Assembly: GCF_020171845.1 (NCBI RefSeq)
Contig: NZ_JAIVAM010000002.1
Coordinates: 248,001 to 312,000, forward strand
Length of the DNA: 64,000 nt
Direction: 5' to 3'
From: Cytobacillus kochii
GTDB taxonomy: Bacteria; Bacillota; Bacilli; Bacillales; Cytobacillaceae
The notes beneath the pieces were generated by a model, which saw nothing but the letters and a program-made list of their open reading frames with translations, was not told where the DNA came from and did no database searches. Position 1 is the stretch's first letter. Each line of letters starts with the position of its first letter. This document shows, one piece after another, positions 51,975 to 62,369 of this stretch. Position numbers and translations under genes: made by a program.

Positions 51975-52697
51975 ATGAAGAAAACAGTCATGATTTTATT
52001 ACTTATTTTCATTCTTTTTCCTAATAGCATATTAGCTAATGAAGATTCTTCCATCGTATCCGAGGCACTTTTAACATCTCTCGCTCCTGTGCTTACCGAA
52101 GAAATTTATCAATTTTATGGGTATGAAAAACAATACAATTTGTATGACACGGAGATAAAGAAACTCAAAAGTAATCGAAAAGGGTATCATATTATTGTCA
52201 AACTTGAAGTAACTACCTATGAAAAAGAGTATTTACCTCCTTATGGGCAAGATACTCTTGTACTGGACTTAACACCTTTAGGAGCAGAGGTCATTACCTA
52301 TAAACATAAAGGAGACGCGGAGGAGAAAAAGGTTAATCACTTCTATCGGAAAGCTGCAAAGGACATTGAACATAGCTTCAAAAAAAGATGGCGCAGTTAT
52401 CGTCAAACACGATTTAACCAGTTTCAATTTCTAGCTAGCAACAATGGTTGGCATGATCGTCTTGGACCAGTAACGCAATTAGTTAAGGATATTAATGAAG
52501 AAGCAACATCAAAGTATAAAAATACCATTCAACCACTCATCTATTTTAATCAAGAGGAAATCTTAATTCTCTATAAAAATAAAATAGGAATGAATGAGAT
52601 GATTACTTTAAAACATTTAGGCGATGGGTGGGTAGTAGATGAAAGAGAACAGAAACAAGGAAAGAAAATGACAGAGCAAATATTATCTTATATGTAG
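51975..52697 (+). CDS. Secreted DUF3888-like protein
   Basis: 240 residues from the ATG at 51975 behind AAAGGAGTG. Signal peptide about 1-20 (KKTVMILLLIFILFPNSILA), predicted cleavage after ANA-like LANE. The mature part begins with SEALLTSLAPVLTEEIYQFYG and contains YEKEYLPPYGQDTLVLDLT, which I associate with DUF3888; the remainder is not recognised. Exported, function unknown. It stands alone after a terminator and an inverted repeat. Confidence 0.65.
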   Translation: MKKTVMILLLIFILFPNSILANEDSSIVSEALLTSLAPVLTEEIYQFYGYEKQYNLYDTEIKKLKSNRKGYHIIVKLEVTTYEKEYLPPYGQDTLVLDLTPLGAEVITYKHKGDAEEKKVNHFYRKAAKDIEHSFKKRWRSYRQTRFNQFQFLASNNGWHDRLGPVTQLVKDINEEATSKYKNTIQPLIYFNQEEILILYKNKIGMNEMITLKHLGDGWVVDEREQKQGKKMTEQILSYM

Positions 52698-52768
52698 ATT
52701 AATGATTGTTTCTTACCAACCCTGATGCTAAAATTTAATTACTATTTGATAGGGTTGGGGGTGTACAT

Positions 52769-53338
52769 ATGCCATCAAATCATTTCCATGATCAAAACAT
52801 ATCTGCGGATAAAATAGTGGCTGTTGCTAAAGAGCTTTTCACTGATAATGCATTTCAGAATATTACTTTAGAAGATATTGCTGTGAAATTGAGATGCCAA
52901 GTAAAGGCGGTGACGGTTCATTTTAATCATATTGATGTTTTATTATATCGAATAATTGAGGAAGACTTTAATGATCTCACGCAGATGTTAGTCACTATTC
53001 AATATGGTGATGATAATAAAATAGATAAGCTTAAACAAATCTTAATTACTTTCATGGAATTTGGTATAAACCTTCATCACCGTTACGATGGGTTATTTGC
53101 TTTTTATACAAGCAACGATAAGCATTCGATTACAGAAATGGCCCAAAAAACTTATTACCGGTTTGAATATGCTGTTTTACAATTAAAAGATCAACAAACT
53201 GAAGAATCACTTATTTATTCTGCCTTCATTGCCCTACATGGTTTTATTCAACACCATAAAGGCTATGTTAAAGACTTTGAAGAAGTTCGATCTTATGCAG
53301 AGTCACATGCTTGGTTCGTTCTAAAGGGTTTATCATAA
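52769..53338 (+). CDS. TetR-family transcriptional regulator
   Basis: 189 residues. The N-terminal helix-turn-helix (about 10-55) reads KIVAVAKELFTDNAFQNITL then EDIAVKLRCQVKAVTVHFNH, the TetR pattern with an unusual KAVTVHF in the recognition helix. The C-terminal ligand domain is helical with several His/Tyr residues. No target gene sits beside it: a terminator follows, and the next gene runs in the opposite direction. The ATG follows GGTTGGGGGTG. Confidence 0.85.
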   Translation: MPSNHFHDQNISADKIVAVAKELFTDNAFQNITLEDIAVKLRCQVKAVTVHFNHIDVLLYRIIEEDFNDLTQMLVTIQYGDDNKIDKLKQILITFMEFGINLHHRYDGLFAFYTSNDKHSITEMAQKTYYRFEYAVLQLKDQQTEESLIYSAFIALHGFIQHHKGYVKDFEEVRSYAESHAWFVLKGLS

Positions 53339-53364
53339 ATAAAAGTCAACAAATATTGAAGCAC

Positions 53365-53409
53365 TAAGAGCAGGGGATTTACTAGCTATGCTAGGATTCC
53401 CTGCTCTTA
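53365..53409. terminator. Shared terminator of tetR and kinB-like genes
   Basis: TAAGAGCAGGGGAT pairs with ATTCCCTGCTCTTA (one G-U) with an inner CTAG pairing. It lies between converging genes and looks functional on both strands. Confidence 0.82.
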
Positions 53410-53423
53410 TTATTAGACTGAAG

Positions 53424-54677
53424 TTAGGAAGAATGAGGATGGACGGATGGAAAAGTAAAGATGAATACGGTTCCTTCATTAATTTTACTTTGTACTTTTA
53501 TTGTTCCTTTCATTGCTCTGGCGATGCTAAAAACAACCATCATTCCTAATCCAGTCCCTTTTGCTCCTTTTGTGGAATAATAAGGCTCTCCTAGACGACG
53601 AATTTGATCTTCTGTCATACCAAGCCCTGTATCTTGAACTTCGATTCTAATGTGCGTAGAGGAATAATTAGAGCTTATGTATAGTTGGCCACCTCTTGGC
53701 ATTGATTCTATGGCGTTTTTAATAACATTTAAGAAGCATTGCTGAAATTTTTGTCGATCGCCTTCGATGTCACCTATGATAGAAAAATTAGTTGTTATTT
53801 CTACCGAATTTTGATTAGCTATCGGACGTAGTATACTAATGACATGACCTAGTTCTTTCTTTACGTTCATTGTTTCAATTTTGTCTAGTCCAGGTTTAGA
53901 AAATGTAAGATAGTTCTGAATGACACGTTCTGCTGATGCCAGTTCATGTTGGACGATTTCTAAGTATTCATTTCTTTTTGAAGGGGAAAGTGTTTGTTCT
54001 TTTAATAATTGAACAAATCCTGCAGCAGCTGTGAGTGGATTCCTAATTTCATGTGAAATCGCTGCCCCCATTTGCTCAACGGCTTCTAATTTTTCTGCAA
54101 TGATAAGCTTTTTCTGCATATCGATTGTTTTGAAGACAAATTCAATAATATATACTGCCATTCCTACACCAAGAGCTGGAATGGTAAGAAGGGCAAACCA
54201 TAAATCAAGTGAGTTTAATTGTGGTACATATAATTCATATAAAATTAGTGAAACGATACTAGAGATAAAAGTAATAAGAACAGCTAGTATAATTCTTTTA
54301 TTAGCAGAAATCTGTTTAAATCTTGGGTATAAATATAAAAACAAACATCCTAGCAAAAGATATTCAAACATAGTTACATAGAATCCTAAATTAATTCCGT
54401 AAAACCATCTTACAGCAATAACGATAATTATGAGTAAAGGGCCGACACCAACATACAATCCACCTAAAATAACAGGTATAATCCTTAGGTCCATCATTAA
54501 ACCAGGCTCTGGTTCAAATGAAAAAATATAACAAATACCAATCATCAATGCCAGACTAATAGTTGCCGATGTTTTTGAAAAATGAAAACCAAGATTTTTT
54601 TCAGTCCATACAAGCAGAAAAAATAGGATGACAATTAACAGTGATAGATTAAGGAAAAAATGAGTGGTAATGACCAT
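53424..54677 (-). CDS. Sporulation-type sensor histidine kinase (KinB-like)
   Basis: 417 residues. Six or so membrane helices fill residues 5-182, with almost no extracellular domain, as in KinB. The cytoplasmic part has HisKA with His209 in AAISHEIRNPLTAAAGFVQLL and HATPase_c with NVIKNAIESMP (N box), DTGLGMT and GTGLGMMVVFSIA. The EYL..V..EL.RAE.II.NYL type segment (here ELASAERVIQNYL) is common to sporulation kinases that feed the Spo0F phosphorelay. Not linked to a response regulator, again as in KinB. AAAAGGGATGTG precedes the ATG. Confidence 0.85.
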   Translation of the reverse strand: MVITTHFFLNLSLLIVILFFLLVWTEKNLGFHFSKTSATISLALMIGICYIFSFEPEPGLMMDLRIIPVILGGLYVGVGPLLIIIVIAVRWFYGINLGFYVTMFEYLLLGCLFLYLYPRFKQISANKRIILAVLITFISSIVSLILYELYVPQLNSLDLWFALLTIPALGVGMAVYIIEFVFKTIDMQKKLIIAEKLEAVEQMGAAISHEIRNPLTAAAGFVQLLKEQTLSPSKRNEYLEIVQHELASAERVIQNYLTFSKPGLDKIETMNVKKELGHVISILRPIANQNSVEITTNFSIIGDIEGDRQKFQQCFLNVIKNAIESMPRGGQLYISSNYSSTHIRIEVQDTGLGMTEDQIRRLGEPYYSTKGAKGTGLGMMVVFSIARAMKGTIKVQSKINEGTVFIFTFPSVHPHSS

Positions 54678-54902
54678 TTTTTCACATCCCTTTTAGTGTA
54701 TAGGAAAATTTTATATGTTTTCCTTGCATCTGACAATAAAAATGCGGAAAATTAAGAAAAATATAATAGGTGATGCCTACTATTTTCTCAAAACCATAAT
54801 GAATATGAATCAGATAAAGAATAAAGATTTCCTTTCTTTTTCTCCTAGCAATTTTTATTTTTCTATTATATGCTAAACAAAAAAAGAGAATGGAGGGTTA
54901 GT

Positions 54903-55508
54903 GTGCAAATACATGAGGGGTTAGGGCTTGTTCTTGACGTAGAGACAACGGGCTTGTCGCCAATTAATGATGAAGTAATTGAAATCGCCTTAAAGTTATT
55001 TTCATTTGATCAACAGACAGGTGATATTCTTACCATAAAAGACGAACGAAGCTATTTAAGAGAGCCGGAAACCACCAGTGCATTAAGAAATTATAATCAA
55101 GCTTATAAAGTTCACGGAATCCCTTTTGAAGAAGTGGTGGGGAAAAGCTTTGATGATCGTGAAATAAAGAAGATGTTCGCCTATGCGGATATCGTACTTG
55201 CTCATAATGCATCATTTGATAGAAGCTTTCTCTATCAAATGTACCCTAATGATGTAAATGAACTGAAATGGTATTGTACGATGAGAGGGGTTCCGTGGAA
55301 AGAATATGGTTTTTATAACAGTAAATTATTGACCCTTTTAAAAGGACACCAAATCACAAACTATCAAAATCATAGAGCAATGGATGATATTACATATTTA
55401 CTAGCATTACTGAAAAACAAAAATCCAAATGGAGAATCATATTTAAAGGATGTATTAAGGAAAGGTCCAATGCGTAAGTATCAACCTAAAGTCAAAAAGT
55501 ATATTTGA
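54903..55508 (+). CDS. DEDDh 3'-5' exonuclease (DnaQ/PolC-epsilon type)
   Basis: 201 residues from the GTG at 54903 behind TGGAGGG; an upstream ATG at 54870 overlaps no ribosome binding site. Exonuclease motifs: Exo I LVLDVETTGLSP, Exo II AHNASFDRSFLYQM, Exo III HRAMDDITYLLALL with the catalytic His. A free-standing proofreading-type or RNase T-like nuclease acting on DNA or RNA 3' ends. Single gene, divergent from the KinB-like kinase. Confidence 0.9.
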   Translation: MQIHEGLGLVLDVETTGLSPINDEVIEIALKLFSFDQQTGDILTIKDERSYLREPETTSALRNYNQAYKVHGIPFEEVVGKSFDDREIKKMFAYADIVLAHNASFDRSFLYQMYPNDVNELKWYCTMRGVPWKEYGFYNSKLLTLLKGHQITNYQNHRAMDDITYLLALLKNKNPNGESYLKDVLRKGPMRKYQPKVKKYI

Positions 55509-55538
55509 TTTCCATTAATAGTATCAAATCTATCGTAT

Positions 55539-55584
55539 AAAAAGGTGTTTTCACTGTAAATGATCGTTGTGAAAGCACCTTTTT
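55539..55584 (+). terminator. Terminator of exonuclease gene
   Basis: AAAAAGGTGTTTTCAC pairs with GTGAAAGCACCTTTTT with one mismatch; the right arm ends in T5. Confidence 0.85.
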
Positions 55585-55643
55585 ACTATGAGCCTATGTC
55601 CATTTAAATTGTAATAGTATATAACTGATATGACTAACGATAA

Positions 55644-55668
55644 AGTCTCTGATTGCTAATCAGAGACT
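55644..55668 (-). terminator. Terminator of cstA
   Basis: Eleven-base perfect arms AGTCTCTGATT and AATCAGAGACT with a 3-base loop, 20 bases past the cstA stop. The T-run on the minus strand is short (TTTATC). Confidence 0.75.
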
Positions 55669-55687
55669 CATATAAAGATATGGAACA

Positions 55688-57142
55688 TTAAGCTACACTA
55701 TTATTCCAATTAGATACGTCTTCTTCCAATGGTATTTTATTAGCTCTTGCTTTCCGTGCAGCAATAAAGAATATTGTAATTAAAACGATAGCGCCTATAG
55801 CTCCACCTATCCAAGAAGTAGTCATAGAGAGACCAAAGCCGATTTGTGCATTTAAGATATACGTGATTACCATCACTAACATAAAACTACCTGGGATTAA
55901 GGCGATAAAGTAATTCTTTTTAGCAATATACAAGTACATGGCACCGACAAACAATGCGATTACAGCTGTTGATTGGTTTGCCCAGTTGAAGTATCTCCAT
56001 AACACATTAAAATCGACTTGGGTAAGTACCATGGAAATTGCGAATAACGGTACAGCAATCCATAATCGACTAGAGAACTTAACTTGAGGAAACTTAATAT
56101 AGTCGGCAATAATCATTCGAGCACTTCTAAATGCTGTATCGCCTGAAGTGATAGGAAGTACGACTACCCCTAAAACAGCTAATGTACCACCGATTGCTCC
56201 AAGTAAAGTGGTAGATACTTCACTAACTACTGCGCCAGGACCACCGGCAGCAAGCATTTCATTTAAGCCACCATAACCATTAAATAAGCTCATTGCAGCT
56301 GCGGCCCAAATCATGGCAATAATACCTTCAGAAATCATCATTCCATAGAAAATCTTTCTGCCTTGCGTCTCATTTTGAGTCGTTCTAGAGATGATGGGTG
56401 TTTGGGTAGCGTGAAATCCAGATAGTGCCCCACAAGAAATGGTAAAGAATAGTAAAGGTAGTAGTGGTGCATTATCAGGGTGGAAATTCTGAAACGAAAG
56501 CTCAGGAATAGGTGCTCCTGTCACTAAAAGACCAATTCCTACTCCCAGTGCACTAATGATAAGTAACGCACCAAAATAAGGATACAGACGACCAATGATT
56601 TTATCAACAGGCAAAAGTGTTGCTAAAATATAGTAAAGAAAAATAAATCCGATAATAATACCTAGTGCGACTTTTCCGTCCATTAAAAGGTGTAATAAAC
56701 TAGCAGGAGTAGAAACAAAGACTGTACCTACTAATAATAACAATAGTATTGCAAAAGCATTTACGACATGCTTCATAACTTTTCCTAAAAATTTGCTAGC
56801 TAACTCAGGTAAGTGAGCTCCGCGATTTCTTATAGAAATCATACCTGTTAAGTAGTCATGTACAGCACCTGCGAAGATACAACCGATAACGATCCAAACA
56901 AACGCGACTGGTCCATATAATGCACCTAAAATTGGACCGAAAATTGGACCTGTACCAGCAATATTAAGTAATTGAATAAGTGAGTTTTTAGGTGTACTCA
57001 TAGGTAAATAGTCGACATTATCTTTGTGTGTGAATGCAGGTGTTGCTCTAGCTCCTTTCACCCCAAAAACTTTCTCAACATACTTACCATAGGTGAAATA
57101 CCCAATAACTAATAAGATAATACAAGAAAAAAATGTAATCAT
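55688..57142 (-). CDS. cstA: CstA-family pyruvate/peptide transporter
   Basis: 484 residues from the ATG at 57142 behind AAAGGGGG; an ATG at 57163 is upstream of that site. About 14-16 membrane helices. It opens with the CstA signature YGKYVEKVFG and DYLPM, then LNIAGTGPIFGPILGALYGP, HDYLTGMISIRNRGAHLPEL and CGALSGFHATQTPIISRTTQNE. Shorter than classic CstA (about 600-700), as in the compact BtsT-like group. CstA/BtsT members import pyruvate, some peptides. The LytS/LytTR pair just upstream in the same direction should activate it; a cre site sits ahead of its ribosome binding site. Confidence 0.92.
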   Translation of the reverse strand: MITFFSCIILLVIGYFTYGKYVEKVFGVKGARATPAFTHKDNVDYLPMSTPKNSLIQLLNIAGTGPIFGPILGALYGPVAFVWIVIGCIFAGAVHDYLTGMISIRNRGAHLPELASKFLGKVMKHVVNAFAILLLLLVGTVFVSTPASLLHLLMDGKVALGIIIGFIFLYYILATLLPVDKIIGRLYPYFGALLIISALGVGIGLLVTGAPIPELSFQNFHPDNAPLLPLLFFTISCGALSGFHATQTPIISRTTQNETQGRKIFYGMMISEGIIAMIWAAAAMSLFNGYGGLNEMLAAGGPGAVVSEVSTTLLGAIGGTLAVLGVVVLPITSGDTAFRSARMIIADYIKFPQVKFSSRLWIAVPLFAISMVLTQVDFNVLWRYFNWANQSTAVIALFVGAMYLYIAKKNYFIALIPGSFMLVMVITYILNAQIGFGLSMTTSWIGGAIGAIVLITIFFIAARKARANKIPLEEDVSNWNNSVA

Positions 57143-57162
57143 AGCATTGCCCCCTTTGTTCA

Positions 57163-57176
57163 TGTATACGTTTTCA
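57163..57176 (-). promoter_or_regulatory. CcpA cre site in cstA leader
   Basis: On the minus strand TGAAAACGTATACA fits the broader cre consensus WTGNAANCGNWNNCA and differs from TGWAANCGNTNWCA at one place. It lies 20 bases before the start codon, where bound CcpA would block elongation. Confidence 0.72.
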
Positions 57177-57313
57177 TTTATTATAAATGACTATGATTCA
57201 AGGTTGAGTATTTTGAGCATAACATGTATAAATCCGTGAGTAAGAGGTCCTTATATTAAATTAAGATGCATTTTTTAGTGTAAATAGTCTGATAATTAAT
57301 TGAGCTCCATGAC

Positions 57314-58045
57314 CTATATTTCTAGTTTTGTTCTTAAATCTTTTACATAATTTCTGCTGACAGAAAGTTTTTCATTTGATCCTTTTAGCTCTAACTGAAA
57401 TGCCCCATTGAACCAAGGAGAAAGTTTATTAATATATCTTAAATTAACAAAATAGCTTTTATGTATTCTACAGAAAGAATACGTAGATAGTCGATTTTCT
57501 AGCTCTTTTAATGATGCTTTTGTCTCGTAAGCATTATCAACAGTTATGATTCGTGAGAATTTATCTTCCTTATAAACATAAATAATATCTTTAGGTTCGA
57601 TGTAAATAATTTCTCCATTGTCTTCGATTGCTAGCTTTCCAGCTAATTTACTTTGCTTAGGCAGATTTATTGGCTTTAAAAATTTGATGATCCGGCTGAC
57701 CGTTTCAGAAATTTGCTCTTCATCATATGGTTTTAGTAAGTAATCAATCGCTTCATAGCGAAAAGCTTCTACAGCAAACTGAGGGTAAGCTGTTGCGAAT
57801 ATGATTTTAGGTGGATTTTTGAATTCCATTAAACTTTTAGCTGTTTGCATGCCATCCATTTTGGGCATTTCGATATCAAGAAAAACGATATCTGGCTGTA
57901 ATTGAATCGTTTGTATGATGGCATCTTCTCCAGAATCAGCTTCGCCAACAATATGAATAGAGTCAAATATTGATAACAAGTGCTTTAATTCTTCCCGGCT
58001 GTACGGTTCGTCATCTACAACGAGCACTTTAATCTTTGTCTTCAT
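57314..58045 (-). CDS. LytTR-family response regulator (LytT/BtsR-like)
   Basis: 243 residues. Receiver domain with VVDDEPYSREEL, phospho-acceptor Asp57 in DIVFLDIEMPKMDGM and Lys in YLLKPY; C-terminal LytTR domain (about 145-243) with IIYVYKEDKFSRII, FCRIHKSYFVNLRYI and LSVSRNYVKDL. The start ATG at 58045 overlaps the kinase gene by 17 bases. Orthologous pairs (B. subtilis LytST, E. coli BtsSR and YpdAB) sense pyruvate and turn on a pyruvate transporter; cstA lies 171 bases downstream. Confidence 0.92.
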   Translation of the reverse strand: MKTKIKVLVVDDEPYSREELKHLLSIFDSIHIVGEADSGEDAIIQTIQLQPDIVFLDIEMPKMDGMQTAKSLMEFKNPPKIIFATAYPQFAVEAFRYEAIDYLLKPYDEEQISETVSRIIKFLKPINLPKQSKLAGKLAIEDNGEIIYIEPKDIIYVYKEDKFSRIITVDNAYETKASLKELENRLSTYSFCRIHKSYFVNLRYINKLSPWFNGAFQLELKGSNEKLSVSRNYVKDLRTKLEI

Positions 58046-59777
58046 TTTTTTCCCCCACTGGTATATTAAAAGTTATTTCCGTTCCATTGTTTTCTTCACT
58101 ATTTATGTGTAATCGGGCGTTCTCCCCAAATGTCATGATTAACCTTCTATTTACATTGTATAATCCAAGACCTGTGCCTATTTTTGATGCGATTGGTTCT
58201 TTCCCAATTTGCTTTAATCGATCATGATCAATACCACGGCCATTATCTTTAATAGATATAGCAACTTCATTGTTCATTTGTTTAATTTGTACTTTAATCA
58301 TACAATTTTTGTTCATTTGCTTAAATGCATGTTTAATTGCATTTTCTACAATTGGCTGTAAGGTGAGCGGTGGAATCTTACTATTAAGAACTTCATTTTC
58401 AATATAATAATCGACTTGTATTCTGTTTTCAAATCTCGTTTGTTCTATCATTAAATAGGCTTTCATATGGAGAATATCTTGTTCCAATGTGATACGGTTT
58501 GCGGTTGTTGCATTTAAGTTTTGCCTTAGAAATTGAGACAAAGTAATAAGCAGTTTTCTTGCTTTATCGGCATCAATACGGACGAGAGAGACAATGGTAT
58601 TTAATGTGTTAAAAAGGAAATGGGGACTAATTTGCGCTTGCAAAGCTTTAATTTCTGCTTCTTTAGCCAATTGAAATGCTTTATCTGCTTCGGCTATTTC
58701 TAGCTGATTACTTAGTAACACACTTAACCCTGAGATCAACTCAATTTCTAAATTAGTCACTTCTTTCTCAGAGGTGAAATATACCTTTAAAGTACCGATG
58801 ATTTGCCCGCGTTGCTTAAGGGGAGCAATGACAGCGGCTCCAAGTGGACAATGCTCATTTTGACATTGTATTTCTTCATTACCTACTACTATTAGTTTAC
58901 CATTATTAATTACTTCTTTTGTGATTTCTGTTTGGATGGGGTGGTCTACTCGGTGATGATCATCACCTGATCCAACATGGGCAAGAATCACATGTTTATT
59001 TGTGATTGCTACTGCCTTTGCATGTATCTCTCTTAATAATATGGTACACACCGCCTTAGTGGAGACTTGTGTCATTCCCTTCCTAAGATGTGATAAAGTT
59101 TGATCAGCGATTCGTAATGACTTTTGCGCTTGTAGTGCTCCTGCCTTTTCTTCTTCATTCACTACATTTTTAATGATAAGGAGGAATAAGGCTGATCCTA
59201 CACCGTTTGCAATAATCATTGGAACACCAATTACTTCAACTAAAGAGACGGCCTTTTCAAACGGCCTCGAAAGAAGGAGAATAAGAAGCATTTGAACGGC
59301 TTCTGCGGTAGCTCCTATAAAAAAGGCAGAAGATAGCTTTACATGGTCTTTTTTCTTATGAAAATAGCCTGCTATTAGTCCAGATATAATGGTTGCTAAT
59401 CCACATGAGAAGGCAGTAAAACCACCTAGTGTAAAACGATGGATTCCGGCAATGAGCCCAGCTCCTAAACCAACTTTATAACCACCGAAAAGCCCAGCTA
59501 AAACAACACCTATTACGCGTGAGTTAGCAATTGCTTCTTCACTTGTTAAATTAGATGCCCATCTGTTTATATTAAATGTCTCAGCATTTAAAGATAAACC
59601 TGTGTATGTACCGATTATTCCGAAAAAACCAAAAAATAAGATCGCTTTTAATTGTAGATCTTTTTTTACATTTTCCTTATAAATCATATCTCGAAAAAAT
59701 TGGAACCGTGTTAAAATAAAGGCTATGGTAACAATAATACCCAGCCTCTCTAACATAGTAATGAACAATTCAAACAT
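58029..59777 (-). CDS. LytS/BtsS-type sensor histidine kinase
   Basis: 582 residues from the ATG at 59777 behind AAGGAG. The N-terminal 5TM-5TMR_LYT domain (about 1-190) has NSRVIGVVLAGLFGGYKVGLGAGLIAGIHR-like order (NSRVIG, GAGLIAGIHRFTLGG); a GAF domain (about 215-355) contains CPLGAAVIAPL; then the His_kinase segment QISPHFLFNTLNTIVSL with the phospho-His, and HATPase_c with PIVENAIKHAF and GTGLGLYNVNRRL. It senses external pyruvate in characterised relatives. Upstream partner of the LytTR regulator. Confidence 0.92.
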   Translation of the reverse strand: MFELFITMLERLGIIVTIAFILTRFQFFRDMIYKENVKKDLQLKAILFFGFFGIIGTYTGLSLNAETFNINRWASNLTSEEAIANSRVIGVVLAGLFGGYKVGLGAGLIAGIHRFTLGGFTAFSCGLATIISGLIAGYFHKKKDHVKLSSAFFIGATAEAVQMLLILLLSRPFEKAVSLVEVIGVPMIIANGVGSALFLLIIKNVVNEEEKAGALQAQKSLRIADQTLSHLRKGMTQVSTKAVCTILLREIHAKAVAITNKHVILAHVGSGDDHHRVDHPIQTEITKEVINNGKLIVVGNEEIQCQNEHCPLGAAVIAPLKQRGQIIGTLKVYFTSEKEVTNLEIELISGLSVLLSNQLEIAEADKAFQLAKEAEIKALQAQISPHFLFNTLNTIVSLVRIDADKARKLLITLSQFLRQNLNATTANRITLEQDILHMKAYLMIEQTRFENRIQVDYYIENEVLNSKIPPLTLQPIVENAIKHAFKQMNKNCMIKVQIKQMNNEVAISIKDNGRGIDHDRLKQIGKEPIASKIGTGLGLYNVNRRLIMTFGENARLHINSEENNGTEITFNIPVGEKNEDKD

Positions 59778-60017
59778 AAGAAAACTCCTTCGTAACATAT
59801 ACATCTATCATACATTAAAAGGGTAAAATATCTAAGTATCATAAAAATTTTCGAAAAATTCCCGCTTTTACCTTTGCATTCTTTTCCACTTTCTGCTATT
59901 ATGAAAGAAATTATTTTTGTTCGGAATGTAAGTAGGATGCGTTTGTATACGTTTGCTTCATGTATGTTCCACAAGAATAGTCATAATTTATGTGTTATAC
60001 ATAAGGAGGATTTATTC

Positions 60018-60218
60018 ATGGCAGAAGGAAAAGTGAAATGGTTTAATGCAGAAAAAGGTTTTGGTTTCATTGAAACACAAGAAGGACAAGATGTGTTCGT
60101 ACATTATTCAGCTATCCAAACTGATGGTTTCAAAACGCTTGATGAAGGACAAAGCGTAACATTTGAAGTAGAAGAAGGTCAACGTGGCCCACAAGCTTCT
60201 AATGTAGTTAAACTATAA
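60018..60218 (+). CDS. Cold-shock protein (CspA/CspB family)
   Basis: 66 residues. Five-stranded OB fold with both RNA-binding motifs, KGFGFIE (RNP1) and DVFVHYSAI (RNP2), and the family start [12 protein letters not shown]. Binds single-stranded RNA and DNA as a chaperone during growth and cold shock. AAGGAGG precedes the ATG at 60018. An upstream AT-rich leader of roughly 100 bases is usual for these genes. Monocistronic with a strong terminator. Confidence 0.96.
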   Translation: MAEGKVKWFNAEKGFGFIETQEGQDVFVHYSAIQTDGFKTLDEGQSVTFEVEEGQRGPQASNVVKL

Positions 60219-60226
60219 TATGCTTG

Positions 60227-60262
60227 AAATACAAGCCTAATAAAGGGCTTGTATTTTTTTTG
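60227..60262 (+). terminator. Terminator of cold-shock gene
   Basis: Eleven-base arms AAATACAAGCC and GGCTTGTATTT with an 8-base loop, then TTTTT. Confidence 0.92.
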
Positions 60263-60364
60263 GCGAAAACAAGCTGTTGTTTTCTAAAAAATAGTACAAT
60301 TACAAACTTACTGGAATCCTTTTTTTCTTAATGATAAATAGACTATAATATAAATAGAGACTAA

Positions 60365-61126
<762 letters not shown>

Positions 61127-61135
61127 ATCAAATGA

Positions 61136-61172
61136 AGAGCGGTAGCGATATCTAGTCGTACCGTTCTTTTTT
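61136..61172 (+). terminator. Terminator of map gene
   Basis: AGAGCGGTA pairs with TACCGTTCT (one G-U), then TTTTTTG. Confidence 0.82.
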
Positions 61173-61367
61173 GTTTTTTAAGAAAGTATGCTATTGAATT
61201 TATAGCCTCGGCTGAACAGGAAAAAGGGGTAAGGATTTAATTGTAATCAGAATCTCCCTGTGTATGTTGAAGATGACTGGATGAGATTTGCAATTTCTTA
61301 AGGTTTTTCACTTTTCACAACAATAAATTACCCTTATGATAGATATAAAAAAGGAGTGTGGGAACGA

Positions 61368-62360
61368 ATGAAAGCAGTGATACATAAAGGTGAAGCAGGA
61401 ATGAATGGAACGGGTTATCAGGAAATAAATGATTTTCCTGTTGGTGATAAAGAAGTAAAAGTTCAATTAAAGGCGGCAGGATTAAATCATAGAGATTTAT
61501 TTATTCTTCATCGACATCAATCAACTGAACCAGCACTTGTATTAGGTTCTGATGGTGCGGGTGTCGTGGTGGAAATTGGTGCAGAGGTGACGGATATTAA
61601 AGTCGGAGATGAGGTCGTCATTAATCCAGGATTAGGTTGGGAAAAAAATAGTGACGCACCGCCAGAGGGGTTTGAAATTGTTGGCTTTCCATATCACGGT
61701 ACTTTTGCCGATCATATTGTTATTCCTGCCATGAATGCTTTCCCTAAACCTCCACATATGTCATGGGAAGAGGCTGGCGTGTTTTCCTTAGCAGGTTTAA
61801 CTGCTTATCGTGCCCTATTTACAAGAGGGCAAGTAAAGTCTGGGATGAAAGTATTTATCCCTGGCATTGGTGGAGGAGTGGCTACTTCTCTTTTACAATT
61901 CGCTGTAGCAGCTGGTGCGGAAGTATACGTTAGTTCTCGCTCAGAAGAAAAGCGAGAAAAAGCTTTATCATTAGGTGCTAAAGAAGCTCTTGATAGTGGG
62001 GCAGATTGGCAAGCGCAAATTGGGGGCGAGATGGATCTAGTCATCGAATCAGTTGGAGCAGCAACTTTCAACCAATCCTTAGCTGTTCTTCGTAAAGGAG
62101 GCACACTAGTGATTTTCGGTTCATCTACAGGAGACGAGGTGACAGTAAATCTTCGACAATTCTTTTACGCACAGCAAAACATTCTTGGCAGCACAATGGG
62201 AAGTGCTGAAGAATACAAAGAAATGCTTACATTTATGAATAATCATAAAATCAAGCCGGTTATGGATCAAGTTTATCAGTTAGCAGATTATCAAAAGGCA
62301 TTTGCTAGATTAGAACAAGCAAAACAATTAGGGAAAATCGTGTTTCAAATAGGTAAATGA
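61368..62360 (+). CDS. MDR-family zinc-type oxidoreductase (YogA-like)
   Basis: 330 residues from the ATG at 61368; AAGGAG at 61351 precedes it and a GTG at 61356 lies inside that site. GroES-like N-domain with LNHRDLFILH and LGSDGAGVVVEIG, then a Rossmann domain with FIPGIGGGVATSLLQFA for NADPH. The catalytic Cys of zinc alcohol dehydrogenases (GHE/C37) is not evident (NHRD instead), which fits the quinone-oxidoreductase type. Resembles B. subtilis YogA (329 residues). Substrate unknown. Single gene ended by a terminator. Confidence 0.88.
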   Translation: MKAVIHKGEAGMNGTGYQEINDFPVGDKEVKVQLKAAGLNHRDLFILHRHQSTEPALVLGSDGAGVVVEIGAEVTDIKVGDEVVINPGLGWEKNSDAPPEGFEIVGFPYHGTFADHIVIPAMNAFPKPPHMSWEEAGVFSLAGLTAYRALFTRGQVKSGMKVFIPGIGGGVATSLLQFAVAAGAEVYVSSRSEEKREKALSLGAKEALDSGADWQAQIGGEMDLVIESVGAATFNQSLAVLRKGGTLVIFGSSTGDEVTVNLRQFFYAQQNILGSTMGSAEEYKEMLTFMNNHKIKPVMDQVYQLADYQKAFARLEQAKQLGKIVFQIGK

Positions 62361-62369
62361 GTAATGAGG

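Noticed and set aside
59944-59957. Cre-like TGTATACGTTTGCT ahead of the cold-shock gene
   Set aside because: Too many mismatches in the right half, and catabolite control of this gene is not expected.
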